Shown: in pieces, positions 28,527 to 36,853 of the stretch
Layout: each line of letters begins with the position of its first letter
Numbering within the stretch: the stretch's first letter is position 1
Assembly (NCBI GenBank): GCA_903822435.1
Contig: CAIJPE010000317.1
Coordinates: 1-64,000 of the forward strand
Origin: an uncultured beta proteobacterium
GTDB lineage: Bacteria; Pseudomonadota; Gammaproteobacteria; Burkholderiales; Burkholderiaceae_C
Direction of reading: 5' to 3'
DNA length: 64,000 nt
Made by a program: the position numbers and the translations under genes
The notes under the pieces: generated by a model
Database searches by the model: none
What the model was told of the DNA's origin: nothing
Seen by the model: only the letters and a program-made list of their open reading frames with translations

Positions 28527-30353
28527 TCACATCCAGGTGATGGCGCCCTCTTCGGCGCTCTTGACGTTGCGGCGCATGCCGGCAAAGAGTTCGCGGCCCA
28601 GGTCGTGGCCGTTGGTTTCGGCCTGCTCCGGGTCCAGCACGGCCGGGGTGCGGGCCGCCCATTCATCGGCGGGCACCAGCGCCTGCAAGGTGCCGGCCAC
28701 GGCATCCAGGCGGATGAGGTCGCCGTCCTGTACCTTGCCCAGCGGACCGCCGGCCAGGGCCTCGGGGCTCACATGGATCGCTGCGGGCACCTTGCCGCTG
28801 GCGCCGCTCATGCGGCCATCGGTGACCAGCGCCACGCGGAAGCCCTTGCCCTGCAGCACGGCCAGCGGCGGCGTGAGCTTGTGCAACTCGGGCATGCCGC
28901 AGGCCTGCGGGCCCTGGAAGCGCACGACCACGATCACGTCGCGGTCGAGCTCGCCCGCCTTGAAAGCGCTCTGAAGGGCCTCCTGGTTGGTGAAGACCCG
29001 GGCCGGGGCTTCGATCACGTGGCGGTCGTCGGGCACCGAGGATGTCTTGATGACCGCCCGGCCCAGGTTGCCCGTGAGCAGCGCCAGCCCGCCATGGCCG
29101 CTGAAGGGGGCTGCCGCCGGGCGCACGATGCCGTCGTCGCCGCTCTGCCCGGGCACCTCGTGCCAGCGCAGCGGCGTGGTGGAATCGGTGTCCCCCTGCA
29201 CCGGCACCTTGGCGTACTCACGCAGGCCGCCATCGACCACCGTGGCCACGTCGGCGTGCATCCAGCCGCCGTCGATCAGCTCGCGGATGACATAGCCCGG
29301 GCCGCCAGCGGCCTGGAACTGGTTCACGTCGGCGCTGCCGTTGGGGTACACGCGGGCGAGCAGCGGCGTGGCGTGCGACAGGTCCGAGAAGTCGCTCCAG
29401 TCGATCAGGATGCCGGCCGAGCGCGCCACGGCCACCCAGTGGATGAGGTGGTTGGTGCTGCCGCCGGTGGCCAGCAGGGCGAGCATGGCGTTGACGATCA
29501 CGCGCTCGTCCACCAGCCGGCCGATGGGCACGAAGCGCCGCCCCTTGGTCAGCGACAGCACGGTGCGGACGGCCTCGCGCGTGAGGGCCTCGCGCAGTTC
29601 GGCGTGGGGGTGCACGAAAGCCGCGCCGGGCACGTGCAGCCCCATGGCCTCGAGCAGCATCTGGTTGCTGTTGGCCGTGCCGTAGAAGGTGCACGTGCCT
29701 GCCCCGTGGTAAGCCGCCGACTCGGCCTGCAGCAGTTCGGCCCGGCCGACCTGGCCCTGGGCGTACTGCTCGCGGACCTTGCTCTTGGCGTTGTTGGACA
29801 GGCCCGAGCTCATGGGCCCCGCCGGCACGAAGACGCAGGGCAGATGGCCGAAGTGCAGCGCGCCGATCAGCAACCCGGGCACGATCTTGTCGCACACGCC
29901 CAGCAGCAGCGCGGCGTCGAACACATCGTGCGTCAGGCCGACAGCCGTGGACATGGCGATGGTGTCGCGCGAGAACAGGCTGAGCTCCATGCCCGGCAGG
30001 CCCTGGGTCACGCCATCGCACATGGCGGGCACGCCGCCGGCCACCTGGGCCGTGGCGCCGCAGCGGTGGGCCTCGTCGCGGATCAGCGCCGGAAACTGCT
30101 CGTACGGCTGGTGTGCCGACAGCATGTCGTTGTAGGCGCTGACGATGCCGATGTGCGGCGCCTTCTCGCCGACGATGCGGAACTTGTCCCCCGCGGGCAT
30201 GGCGGCGAAGGCATGCGCCACGTTGGCGCAGCCCATGCGGTCGGCCCCGGGCGCGCGGTTGACCAGGCGGTCGATGCGCGCAAGGTAGGCGCGCCGTGTC
30301 GCCGCGCTTCGCTCGCGGATGCGTTGGGTGACCTCGAGAACTGCAGGCTTCAT
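28527..30353 (-). CDS. edd: 6-phosphogluconate dehydratase
   Basis: [4Fe-4S] dehydratase that converts 6-phosphogluconate to KDPG. The 608 residues match E. coli Edd in length and start ([16 protein letters not shown]). The cluster and active-site motifs are [46 protein letters not shown] and [23 protein letters not shown]. An ATG nine codons upstream lies in the operator region and was rejected. The strong promoter immediately upstream, interleaved with repeated half-sites, implies sugar-acid control. Confidence 0.97.
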   Translation of the reverse strand: MKPAVLEVTQRIRERSAATRRAYLARIDRLVNRAPGADRMGCANVAHAFAAMPAGDKFRIVGEKAPHIGIVSAYNDMLSAHQPYEQFPALIRDEAHRCGATAQVAGGVPAMCDGVTQGLPGMELSLFSRDTIAMSTAVGLTHDVFDAALLLGVCDKIVPGLLIGALHFGHLPCVFVPAGPMSSGLSNNAKSKVREQYAQGQVGRAELLQAESAAYHGAGTCTFYGTANSNQMLLEAMGLHVPGAAFVHPHAELREALTREAVRTVLSLTKGRRFVPIGRLVDERVIVNAMLALLATGGSTNHLIHWVAVARSAGILIDWSDFSDLSHATPLLARVYPNGSADVNQFQAAGGPGYVIRELIDGGWMHADVATVVDGGLREYAKVPVQGDTDSTTPLRWHEVPGQSGDDGIVRPAAAPFSGHGGLALLTGNLGRAVIKTSSVPDDRHVIEAPARVFTNQEALQSAFKAGELDRDVIVVVRFQGPQACGMPELHKLTPPLAVLQGKGFRVALVTDGRMSGASGKVPAAIHVSPEALAGGPLGKVQDGDLIRLDAVAGTLQALVPADEWAARTPAVLDPEQAETNGHDLGRELFAGMRRNVKSAEEGAITWM

Positions 30354-30362
30354 GGCTGACCT

Positions 30363-30400
30363 TGTAACCGACCCGACCATTATTGGGTTACCGGGTTACA
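30363..30400 (-). promoter_or_regulatory. Repeated operator half-sites in the edd promoter
   Basis: Reading toward edd, TGTAACC and GGTAACC lie in the -35/-10 spacer and an inverted GGTTACA lies just past the predicted start point. The outer pair TGTAACC and GGTTACA is a perfect 7-bp inverted repeat separated by 24 bp. A repressor bound here would block polymerase directly. The regulator (LacI-, RpiR/HexR- or GntR-type) is not in the window. Confidence 0.5.
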
Positions 30401-30407
30401 GCGTCAA
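30379..30407 (-). promoter_or_regulatory. edd: Sigma-70 promoter of edd-eda
   Basis: Reading on the minus strand, TTGACG (-35) and AATAAT (-10) are separated by exactly 17 nt. The edd ATG lies 25 nt after the -10, with an AAGG ribosome site in between. Confidence 0.7.
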
Positions 30408-30479
30408 ATCAAGATGCGGGCAGCGGTGCGCGGCAGGGCACGAGGCTGGGCGCCGGATCCACGAGGACTGGCGGCATGA

Positions 30480-31133
30480 CTACGCTGCCAGCGGCCCCTG
30501 CCGCAGTGCGGCCATCACGTGGCAGCCACTGCCGGCCACGACGAACAGGTGCCAGACGAAGTGGGCGTAGCGCACGCGGTGGTCGAAATAGAAGACCACG
30601 GCGCCCAGCGTGTAGGCCAGGCCACCGGCCACCAGCCAGGCCAGGCCCTCGGGAGCCATGTGCTGCACCAGCGGCACGGCCGCAACCACCGCCACCCAGC
30701 CCATCGCCAGGTACAGGCCCGTGGACCACAACGGGTGCTTCAGCAGGTTCAGCAGCTTGGCCACCACGCCCAGTGTGGCCGCAACCCAGACCACGCCGAA
30801 CATCGCCCAGCCCCAGGCGCCATACAGCACGCCCAGCATGAAGGGCATGTAGCTGCCGGCGATGAACAGGTAGATGGCGGCGTGGTCCAGCCGGTTCATG
30901 CAGGCTTTGAAGGGCCCTGGACGGGCCGCGTGGTAGAGCGTGGAGGTGAGGTACAGCACGATGGCCGTGGCGCCGAACAGGCTGGCGCCGACGACGCCGG
31001 AGGCGCCGCCGGCCGCCAGGACCAGGAAGGGCAGCGCAGCGATGGCTCCCGCCAGCCCGGCGAAATGGCTCAGTGCGTTGGCAATCTCTTCGGCCCGGGT
31101 CTGTGCGCGGCCGTAGGTCGTCGAGGGACTCAT
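30480..31133 (-). CDS. Hemolysin-III-like (PAQR/YqfA) membrane protein
   Basis: A 217-residue seven-helix protein. EEIANALSHFAGLAGAIAALPFLV, STLYHAARPGPFKACMNRLDHAAIYLFIAGSY and FDHRVRYAHFVWHLFVVAGS hold the conserved Ser/His/Asp/His metal-site pattern of the PAQR superfamily. Bacterial members are called hemolysin III but most are probably membrane-lipid hydrolases; no toxin role is claimed. It starts 25 nt after the beta-propeller gene and so is the last gene of the long nrd transcription unit. Confidence 0.9.
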   Translation of the reverse strand: MSPSTTYGRAQTRAEEIANALSHFAGLAGAIAALPFLVLAAGGASGVVGASLFGATAIVLYLTSTLYHAARPGPFKACMNRLDHAAIYLFIAGSYMPFMLGVLYGAWGWAMFGVVWVAATLGVVAKLLNLLKHPLWSTGLYLAMGWVAVVAAVPLVQHMAPEGLAWLVAGGLAYTLGAVVFYFDHRVRYAHFVWHLFVVAGSGCHVMAALRQGPLAA

Positions 31134-31158
31134 GGGCGGATCTTGTCGAGTCGGCGGC

Positions 31159-32298
31159 TCAGGGTTTGGCGCGCGCTCCTTTCCAATCGCGGAAGACGTC
31201 CAGGTCCAGCCCGTCGGGGTAGTTCAGGAAGCCCGGCAGGTGGCCCTTCTGGCCCTTCACGCCGTACTGCCAGATGACCGCCTGGGTCTGGCGGTCGACG
31301 ACGATCACCCGGTCGTTCAGGTCGTCGACGATCAGCACGTCGTGTGTATCGGGCAGTTCGCGCGCCAGCGAAGGGTGGTCCAGCCCCTGCTCGCCGGTGG
31401 GTGCGTACTCCCAGGTCGGCTTGCCCGTGGCCGGGTCGAAGATCACCACGCGGCCGGGCTTGCTGAAGTCGGCCACGATGACCTGCTTGCCGTCCACCGT
31501 GGGAAAGGCGTCCGACGGGTAGCGGATCTTGGGCGCACGCACGCTCCAAAGCACTTTGCCCTCGCGCGTGATGCGCGAGATCCAGGCCTCGGTGATCTCG
31601 CTGACGAGGATGTCGCCGCCCTCCATCGGGGTGGCGCCGTTGGGGTGTGCGAGCGTTGTCGGCGGCGCGTGCCTGCACTGGCCCGGCTGGCCCCACTGAG
31701 TCTCGATCTTGTTCGTCTGCGGGTCGATGATCAGCACACGGCAGGTGCGGATGTCGGCGGTGAGGAAGCGGCCGTCGGCCAGCAGGTGTGCGTCGTCGGG
31801 GTAGTTCAGCAGCGTGCCCCGGTGGCCACGCGTGTCGGGCACGCCGTAGGTCCAGGAAACCGCACGCTGCTCGTAGTCGACGATGTGCACGTCGAAGTTG
31901 TCCTCCTCGCTGACGGCCAGCTGCTTGCCGTCGGCAGAGAAATTCACGTCTTCGTTGCCGCGGTAGAACTTCAGGTTGGGCGATGGGAACTCCCAGACGA
32001 CGCGCTTGTCCGGCGTCACCTCGATCAGCCGGTTGTTGCGCCGGTCGGCGATGACGATCGGATAGGGCAACGGCTTGCCCCACGAGGCCACCGGGATCTT
32101 GCGGTCGCCGGTCACGGGCGGCGGCTTGGGCAGCACCACGCCGCTCGAGACGATGCCGGCGCCCGTCATCTCGGGCGTTACTGTCACGGGCACGCCGGGG
32201 CCCTTGTCGGCTCTGGCTGCCGCGAACGCGAGCTCGGCTCCGGTGGTGATCAAGGCAACGAGCAGCAGCCGTTGCAGCGCAGGGCTTCGTGGAAACAT
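31159..32298 (-). CDS. Exported NHL/PQQ-like beta-propeller protein
   Basis: A 379-residue protein with a signal peptide (LQRLLLVALITTGAELAFA). About six repeated blades follow, each with a hydrophobic strand then D-x-(Q/T)-T-x-x-x-W (PYPIVIADRRNNRLIEV, CRVLIIDPQTNKIETQWG, GRVVIFDPATGKPTWEYA, DRVIVVDRQTQAVIWQYG). The function is unknown; such propellers bind partners or small ligands in the periplasm. A good AGGAAG ribosome site precedes the ATG. It lies 17 nt after the carbonic anhydrase and is likely co-expressed. Confidence 0.85.
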   Translation of the reverse strand: MFPRSPALQRLLLVALITTGAELAFAAARADKGPGVPVTVTPEMTGAGIVSSGVVLPKPPPVTGDRKIPVASWGKPLPYPIVIADRRNNRLIEVTPDKRVVWEFPSPNLKFYRGNEDVNFSADGKQLAVSEEDNFDVHIVDYEQRAVSWTYGVPDTRGHRGTLLNYPDDAHLLADGRFLTADIRTCRVLIIDPQTNKIETQWGQPGQCRHAPPTTLAHPNGATPMEGGDILVSEITEAWISRITREGKVLWSVRAPKIRYPSDAFPTVDGKQVIVADFSKPGRVVIFDPATGKPTWEYAPTGEQGLDHPSLARELPDTHDVLIVDDLNDRVIVVDRQTQAVIWQYGVKGQKGHLPGFLNYPDGLDLDVFRDWKGARAKP

Positions 32299-32315
32299 GG
32301 TTACTTCCTGGTGAT

Positions 32316-32987
32316 TCACGGGCTTTCGGACACGGTGCGCCCGTTCAAGGGCTGCACGGTCCTCGCGTTGTGCGGAAACAGGGTCTGCAACTGCGCCCAC
32401 TGTCTGGCCGACAGCGTGGGCTGCTGCTTGAGGACGAGCCAGCGCACACCCTCGGTGCAAGGCGGCGCGGTAAGGGAGCCGTCGTAGACGTAGTAGCCCG
32501 CGCCGGCAGGCAACCACGCCAGGGGGTCGATGTCGACGGCCGGCCTGGGCGCCGAGCCGCGCGCCGGCAGCTGCGGCAGCAGGGTGGCCAGGCCGGCATG
32601 CTCAGCGCCGATGCGGAACAGCACCACCACGGCCACGAGACCGCCGGCGCTGCTCTTGTGCAGCGCGTGCAGCGCCAGCGGGAATTCCTCGCCGTGCAGG
32701 CGGTCGCCGCCGGGGATGTGAAAGTGGAACTGCTGCAGATCCAGCCGCTCGCGCCCGAGCGCGAGCACCTGGCCGCGCGCGAAGCGCAGGCGGACGGTGT
32801 GGCCATCGTTGTCGACGCGCACGGCCGTCGGGTGCATGGCCGGACGCAGTGGCGGCAGGGCCAGGCGCCGTGTCGTGCCGATGTCGATCGGCGACTGGCG
32901 CCGCCCGGTGCTGCACAGGTCGGCCGCAGCCCGCCCCGGTGCCACGGCCGCAGCGGTCAGGCCCAGGACGATCAATCGGCGGCGCAT
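32316..32987 (-). CDS. Alpha-class carbonic anhydrase, exported
   Basis: Periplasmic zinc enzyme that hydrates CO2, 223 residues with a signal peptide (RRLIVLGLTAAAVAPGRAAA). Zinc ligands are H88 and H90 in LQQFHFHIPGG and H107 in LALHALHK. The SPIDI substrate-pocket motif is at about 32-36, and LTAPPCTEGVRWLVL holds the conserved gatekeeper Thr. It is shorter than the usual 245-260 residues because of small loops. Its start is 4 nt after nrdG, so it sits inside the anaerobic reductase operon, an unexpected partner. Confidence 0.92.
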   Translation of the reverse strand: MRRRLIVLGLTAAAVAPGRAAADLCSTGRRQSPIDIGTTRRLALPPLRPAMHPTAVRVDNDGHTVRLRFARGQVLALGRERLDLQQFHFHIPGGDRLHGEEFPLALHALHKSSAGGLVAVVVLFRIGAEHAGLATLLPQLPARGSAPRPAVDIDPLAWLPAGAGYYVYDGSLTAPPCTEGVRWLVLKQQPTLSARQWAQLQTLFPHNARTVQPLNGRTVSESP

Positions 32988-32991
32988 GGCC

Positions 32992-33708
32992 TCATTCCCG
33001 GCGCAGGGTGAAAACGGCCATGCGCGACCGCGCATGGGCCAGCACATCGGACCCGGGATAGGCCTCCTGCACAAGCGCCAGGCCATGGGGCCCGGCGGGC
33101 CGCGCAATCTGCAGGGCCCAGCGCTGCGTGCCCGTGGCGGCCAAGCTGTCGGCCACGGCGGATAGCGATTCGGCGTCCAGCAATTCGGGATGCGCCGTGG
33201 TGCGGCACTCGAAGTCGATACCCGAGCGCTGCAGCAGCGCGAGGCTGGTGCGCACGGGCTCGACGCTGCCGGCGCGGCTGGTGATGCGGTCGTGCAGCGC
33301 GTCGTCGTCCAGCGGCGCCTTCACGTCCAGGCCCACCCAGTCCAGGTGCGGCAGCAACGCCTGCAGCCGTGAGGGGACCATGCCCGCAGTGTGCAGGCCG
33401 ACGGCGAAGCCTGCGGACTTGACCTCGGCCGCAGCAGCGACGATGGCCGGGTCGAGCGTGGGCTCGCCGCCGCTGAAGACGATGCCGTCGATCAGCCCAT
33501 GCCGCCGCTGCAACCAGGCGCGCAACTCGGGCCAGGACGGCCCCGCAGCAGCCGACGCCTCGCGCGACTGCAGGTGCGGGTTGTGGCAATACGCGCAGCG
33601 CCAGGGGCAGCCCTGCACGAAGAGCACGGCCGCCAGCCGCCCGGGCCAGTCGATACTGGAAAAGGGCACGAAGCCGCCAACGCGCAGAGCATCCGCAGAC
33701 GCTTTCAC
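32992..33708 (-). CDS. nrdG: Anaerobic ribonucleotide reductase activase
   Basis: Radical SAM enzyme that uses a 4Fe-4S cluster and S-adenosylmethionine to generate the glycyl radical on the class III reductase. The 238 residues hold the cluster motif C34-PWR-C38-AY-C41 and the SAM-binding GGE in FSGGEPTLDP. WVGLDVKAP follows. It lies 8 nt after the small glycyl-radical gene, which is its likely substrate. The sequence is closer to the long NrdG form (about 230 residues) than to the short E. coli one (154 residues). Confidence 0.93.
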   Translation of the reverse strand: MKASADALRVGGFVPFSSIDWPGRLAAVLFVQGCPWRCAYCHNPHLQSREASAAAGPSWPELRAWLQRRHGLIDGIVFSGGEPTLDPAIVAAAAEVKSAGFAVGLHTAGMVPSRLQALLPHLDWVGLDVKAPLDDDALHDRITSRAGSVEPVRTSLALLQRSGIDFECRTTAHPELLDAESLSAVADSLAATGTQRWALQIARPAGPHGLALVQEAYPGSDVLAHARSRMAVFTLRRE

Positions 33709-33716
33709 GGCAGGAT

Positions 33717-33914
33717 TCAGCCGACGAGCGTCGGGTCCAGACGGAACTGCTTGCGTTCGGCGAACTCGCCCTGCTTGCCGATGTTGAAGGACGCCACCGG
33801 GCGGTGGTAGCCCATCACACGCGTCCAGACCTCGCAGCGCTGGCGTTCGTCGTCATGCAGCGTGATGGCTTCGGGCTGCATGCGGGCGGGTTCGAGCAGA
33901 TCGGTTGTCGTCAT
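33717..33914 (-). CDS. Separate glycyl-radical module of class III ribonucleotide reductase
   Basis: A 65-residue protein whose C-terminal half, CEVWTRVMGYHRPVASFNIG followed by KQGEFAERKQF, matches the glycyl-radical loop at the end of intact NrdD (the R-x-x-G-Y...F/W-N-x-GK-x-x-E pattern). G35 would carry the radical and C27 may complete the zinc site. The first 20 residues are not conserved. It has its own strong AAGGAGG site 4 nt upstream and is in a different frame from nrdD with 17 nt between them, so it is a true gene and not a sequencing slip. It must assemble in trans with NrdD, comparable in principle to the GrcA spare part of pyruvate formate-lyase. Confidence 0.85.
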   Translation of the reverse strand: MTTTDLLEPARMQPEAITLHDDERQRCEVWTRVMGYHRPVASFNIGKQGEFAERKQFRLDPTLVG

Positions 33915-33918
33915 GGGT

Positions 33919-33925
33919 CCTCCTT
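33919..33925 (-). promoter_or_regulatory. Strong Shine-Dalgarno of the split glycyl-radical gene
   Basis: AAGGAGG on the minus strand, 4 nt before the ATG. It shows that the module is independently translated. Confidence 0.85.
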
Positions 33926-33931
33926 GGAACG

Positions 33932-35956
33932 TCAGGCGGGCTGCCGGGCGCGTTTGGCCGCCAGGCGTTCGGCGTCGCACTTGGGGCAGAAGTCGTGGCG
34001 CCCGCCCAGATAGCCGTGCGTGGGGCAGATGGAAAAGGTGGGCGTCACCGTCAGGTAGGGCAGGCGAAAGCGTGTGAGCGCGCGCTTGACCAGTTCGCGG
34101 CATGCGGCGGCGCTGGGCAGAGGCTCGTTCATGTACAGGTGCAGCACAGTGCCGCCGGTGTACTTGCGCTGCAACTCGTCCTGGCGCTCCAACGCCTCGA
34201 AGGGGTCGTCGGTGAAACCCACCGGCAGCTGCGAGCTGTTGGTGTAGTACGGCCGCTGTTCGGTGCCCGCTTGCAGGATGTCGGTGAAGCGCCTCCTGTC
34301 TTCCTTCGCGAAGCGGTAGGTCGTGCCTTCGGCCGGCGTCGCTTCCAGGTTGTAGAGATGGCCGGTCTCTTCCTGGAAGGTCACCATGCGCTCACGGACG
34401 TGGTCGAGCAGGCGCACGGCCATGGCGTGGCCTTCGGGGTGCGTGATGTCCCAGGCGCCGCCGCTGAAGTTGCGCAGCATCTCGTTGATGCCGTTCACGC
34501 CCAGCGTGCTGAAGTGGTTGCGCAGCGTGCCCAGATAGCGCTTGGTGTAGGGGAACAGGCCCTGGTCGATGAGGCGCTGGATCACCTTGCGCTTGATCTC
34601 CAGCGTCTGCTTGCCCAACTCCAGCAGCACATCCAGCCGTTGCATGAGCGCCGGCTCGTCACCGCGATGCTGGTAGCCCAGGCGCGCGCAGTTGACCGTC
34701 ACCACGCCCACCGAGCCGGTCTGTTCGGCCGAGCCGAAGAGCCCATTGCCGCGCTTGAGCAGCTCGCGCAGATCCAGCTGCAAGCGACAGCACATGCTGC
34801 GCACCATGTGCGGCTCGAGGTCGGAGTTGACGAAGTTCTGGAAGTAGGGAAGCCCGTAGCGCGCCGTCATCTCGAACAGGCGCTCGGCGTTCGGGCTCGT
34901 CCAGTCGAATGCCTTCGTGATGTTGTAGGTCGGGATGGGGAAAGTAAAGGCGCGACCCTTGGCGTCGCCCTTGGACATGACTTCGATGTAGGCCCGATTG
35001 ATGAGATCCATCTCGGCCTGCAGGTCGCCATAGCAGAACGTCATCTCTTGCCCGCCGATCACCGGCACCTGCTCGCGCAGGTCCTCGGGGCAGACCCAGT
35101 CGAAGGTCAGGTTGGTGAAGGGCGTCTGCGTGCCCCAGCGCGACGGCACGTTCAGGTTGTAGATGAGTTCCTGGATGCATTGGCGCACCTGCTCGTAGCC
35201 CATGACGTCCTTGCGCACGAAAGGGGCGAGATAGGTATCGAAGGAGCTGAAGGCCTGGGCGCCGGCCCATTCGTTCTGCAGCGTGCCCAGGAAGTTGACG
35301 ATCTGGCCGACAGCGCTGGACAGGTGCCTCGGTGGGCCGGCCTCGATCTTGCCGGGGATGCCATTGAGGCCTTCGTGCAGCAGCGTGCGCAGGCTCCAGC
35401 CGGCACAGTAGCCGCTCAGCATGTCGAGGTCGTGGATGTGGATGTCGGCCTGGCGGTGGGCCTGCGCGGCCTCTGGCGTGTAGACGTGGTCCAGCCAGTA
35501 GTTGGCCACCACCTTGCCTGACACGTTGAGGATCAATCCGCCCAGCGAGTAGCCCTGATTGGCGTTGGCGTTGACGCGCCAGTCGCGCCGCTGCAGGTAC
35601 TCCGTCATCGATGCTTCCACGTCGACCAGCGTGCGCCTTGCATCGCGCAGCTTTCGGTGCTGCTCGCGGTAGACGGTGTAGGCACGCAGGGTGCGGCGCC
35701 AGCCGGCGTCGAAGAGGGCAGCCTCCACGGCGTCCTGCACCTGCTCGACCGCCGGCGTGATGGCGCCCAGTGCTTCCAGGCTGGGCAGCACCCGTTCGCG
35801 TGTCAGGTTCCCGGCTTCGGCGAGGCCGAATTCGCCCGTGGCCGTGCCCGCCCGGGCCAGCGCACTGACGATCTTGCCGGCATCGAACGGACGCACCCCG
35901 CCGTCGCGCTTGATGAGGTGGGAAGGTGGCGTGGCCTGTGTGCGAGCTGCGTTCAT
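33932..35956 (-). CDS. nrdD: Anaerobic ribonucleoside-triphosphate reductase, body lacking the glycyl loop
   Basis: Class III reductase that makes deoxynucleotides without oxygen. The 674 residues have an ATP-cone (about 13-100, LIKRDGGVRPFDAGKIVSAL) for allosteric control. The ten-stranded barrel follows (IHIHDLDMLSGYCAGWSL, PFTNLTFDWVCPEDL, FGSAEQTGSVGVVTVNCARLGYQ), then PTFSICPTHGYLGGRHDFCPKCD, three Cys of the C-terminal zinc site. The protein stops 15 residues later. The glycyl-radical segment that should follow is on the next gene. Two NrdR-type boxes precede the start. Confidence 0.95.
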   Translation of the reverse strand: MNAARTQATPPSHLIKRDGGVRPFDAGKIVSALARAGTATGEFGLAEAGNLTRERVLPSLEALGAITPAVEQVQDAVEAALFDAGWRRTLRAYTVYREQHRKLRDARRTLVDVEASMTEYLQRRDWRVNANANQGYSLGGLILNVSGKVVANYWLDHVYTPEAAQAHRQADIHIHDLDMLSGYCAGWSLRTLLHEGLNGIPGKIEAGPPRHLSSAVGQIVNFLGTLQNEWAGAQAFSSFDTYLAPFVRKDVMGYEQVRQCIQELIYNLNVPSRWGTQTPFTNLTFDWVCPEDLREQVPVIGGQEMTFCYGDLQAEMDLINRAYIEVMSKGDAKGRAFTFPIPTYNITKAFDWTSPNAERLFEMTARYGLPYFQNFVNSDLEPHMVRSMCCRLQLDLRELLKRGNGLFGSAEQTGSVGVVTVNCARLGYQHRGDEPALMQRLDVLLELGKQTLEIKRKVIQRLIDQGLFPYTKRYLGTLRNHFSTLGVNGINEMLRNFSGGAWDITHPEGHAMAVRLLDHVRERMVTFQEETGHLYNLEATPAEGTTYRFAKEDRRRFTDILQAGTEQRPYYTNSSQLPVGFTDDPFEALERQDELQRKYTGGTVLHLYMNEPLPSAAACRELVKRALTRFRLPYLTVTPTFSICPTHGYLGGRHDFCPKCDAERLAAKRARQPA

Positions 35957-35973
35957 CGTGCCTGCGTCGTTGA

Positions 35974-35989
35974 CTACTAGATGTAGTGT
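35974..35989 (-). promoter_or_regulatory. NrdR-like box 2 (proximal)
   Basis: ACACTACATCTAGTAG, read toward nrdD, matches the 16-bp NrdR box pattern with one arm imperfect. It lies 17 nt before the nrdD start. Confidence 0.65.
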
Positions 35990-36005
35990 GTGCGGTGAAG
36001 GCTAG

Positions 36006-36021
36006 ACACTACCGCTAGTGT
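36006..36021 (-). promoter_or_regulatory. NrdR-like box 1 (distal)
   Basis: ACACTAGCGGTAGTGT has perfect 6-bp inverted arms. It is exactly 32 bp (three helical turns) centre to centre from the proximal box, the classic NrdR tandem arrangement. Confidence 0.75.
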
Positions 36022-36040
36022 TAGCAAGGCAAAAGCGCCG

Positions 36041-36729
36041 TCAGCGGCGTCGGACTTTGACCTGGATCAGCAAAGTGCCGTTCGGCGAGGCGCCCTGGCT
36101 CCCGGCGTTCGCTGCCGGTTGCGTCGCGGCAGCCCGGACTCGGAACCAGGCGACATACAGCGCCGGCACGAAGGCCAGGGTCAGCACGGTGCCGCAGGCG
36201 TCGGCACGACAGGGCGCGAGCGCCGTACCGTGGCCTCCACCACCGCCGTGAGAGGCGGCCCATCGGTGGCGATGTCGATGTCGATCGGGTCGACCAGGAT
36301 CACGGCGTTGCGCATGATCATTCGGCTGAGCGCGATCACGCCCAGCAGCGCCACGAACATCGGCGGGAAGACGGCAAAGAGCGCCGTGTTGGACTTCCGG
36401 GTCTCCTCGAACGCACCACCAATCTCGATGCGATAGCCCGGCGGCAGCATGGCCACGATCGGCCGCAAACCGGACCAGGTCGTCGAAGTGGCGGCACGGC
36501 CTTGCACACCATCCAGCACGTCGGCGCGCAAGGTCACGTCGATCAGGTCTTCACCCCGGCGGATCTGCGTCACGGGCGCACCGGACAGGACGGTCTGCGT
36601 CATCGCAGCGACATCGGCGCTGGTGATGCCCAGCGCCACCCGGCCACTCGGCCGCCCGAGGTGAGCCAGGCACCCTGCTGGCGGCAGGTAGTCCATTCGG
36701 CTCACACCTGGGGGGCCACCCGCGTTCAA
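36041..36729 (-). pseudogene. Decayed RND efflux pump permease
   Basis: Pieces of an AcrB/TriC-type inner-membrane pump (normally over 1000 residues) are joined by deletions. LGITSADVAAMTQTVLSGAPVTQIRRGEDLIDV-type sequence jumps to TLRADVLDGVQG, then GYRIEIGGAFEETRKSNTALFAVFPPMF jumps to VALLGVIALSRMIMRNAVILVD. ATVRRSRPVV then leads, after a frame change near 36.19 kb, to TVLTLAFVPALYVAWFRVR, the usual end of the pump. About 230 codons remain and most membrane helices are gone, so no transport is possible. One 182-codon stretch is still open by chance. Confidence 0.85.
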
Positions 36730-36853
36730 GCGTCATTGCCGGTCCTTAACGTGCAACGCTGACACCCGCTCAGCGCTGCGGCGTCGAACCCGGCTCTCGC
36801 TCTCCGAGGACGACCGGTGCGAAGGCGTCTGGGCGTCGGAGACGGGCTGCGCC

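Noticed and set aside
33915-33931. Sequencing frameshift splitting nrdD
   Set aside because: A stop, a change of frame and a perfect Shine-Dalgarno with ATG all occur together, so independent genes explain the sequence better.
36181-36729. Small functional membrane protein gene
   Set aside because: Its pieces match separated parts of an RND pump, so it is a deletion remnant rather than a gene.
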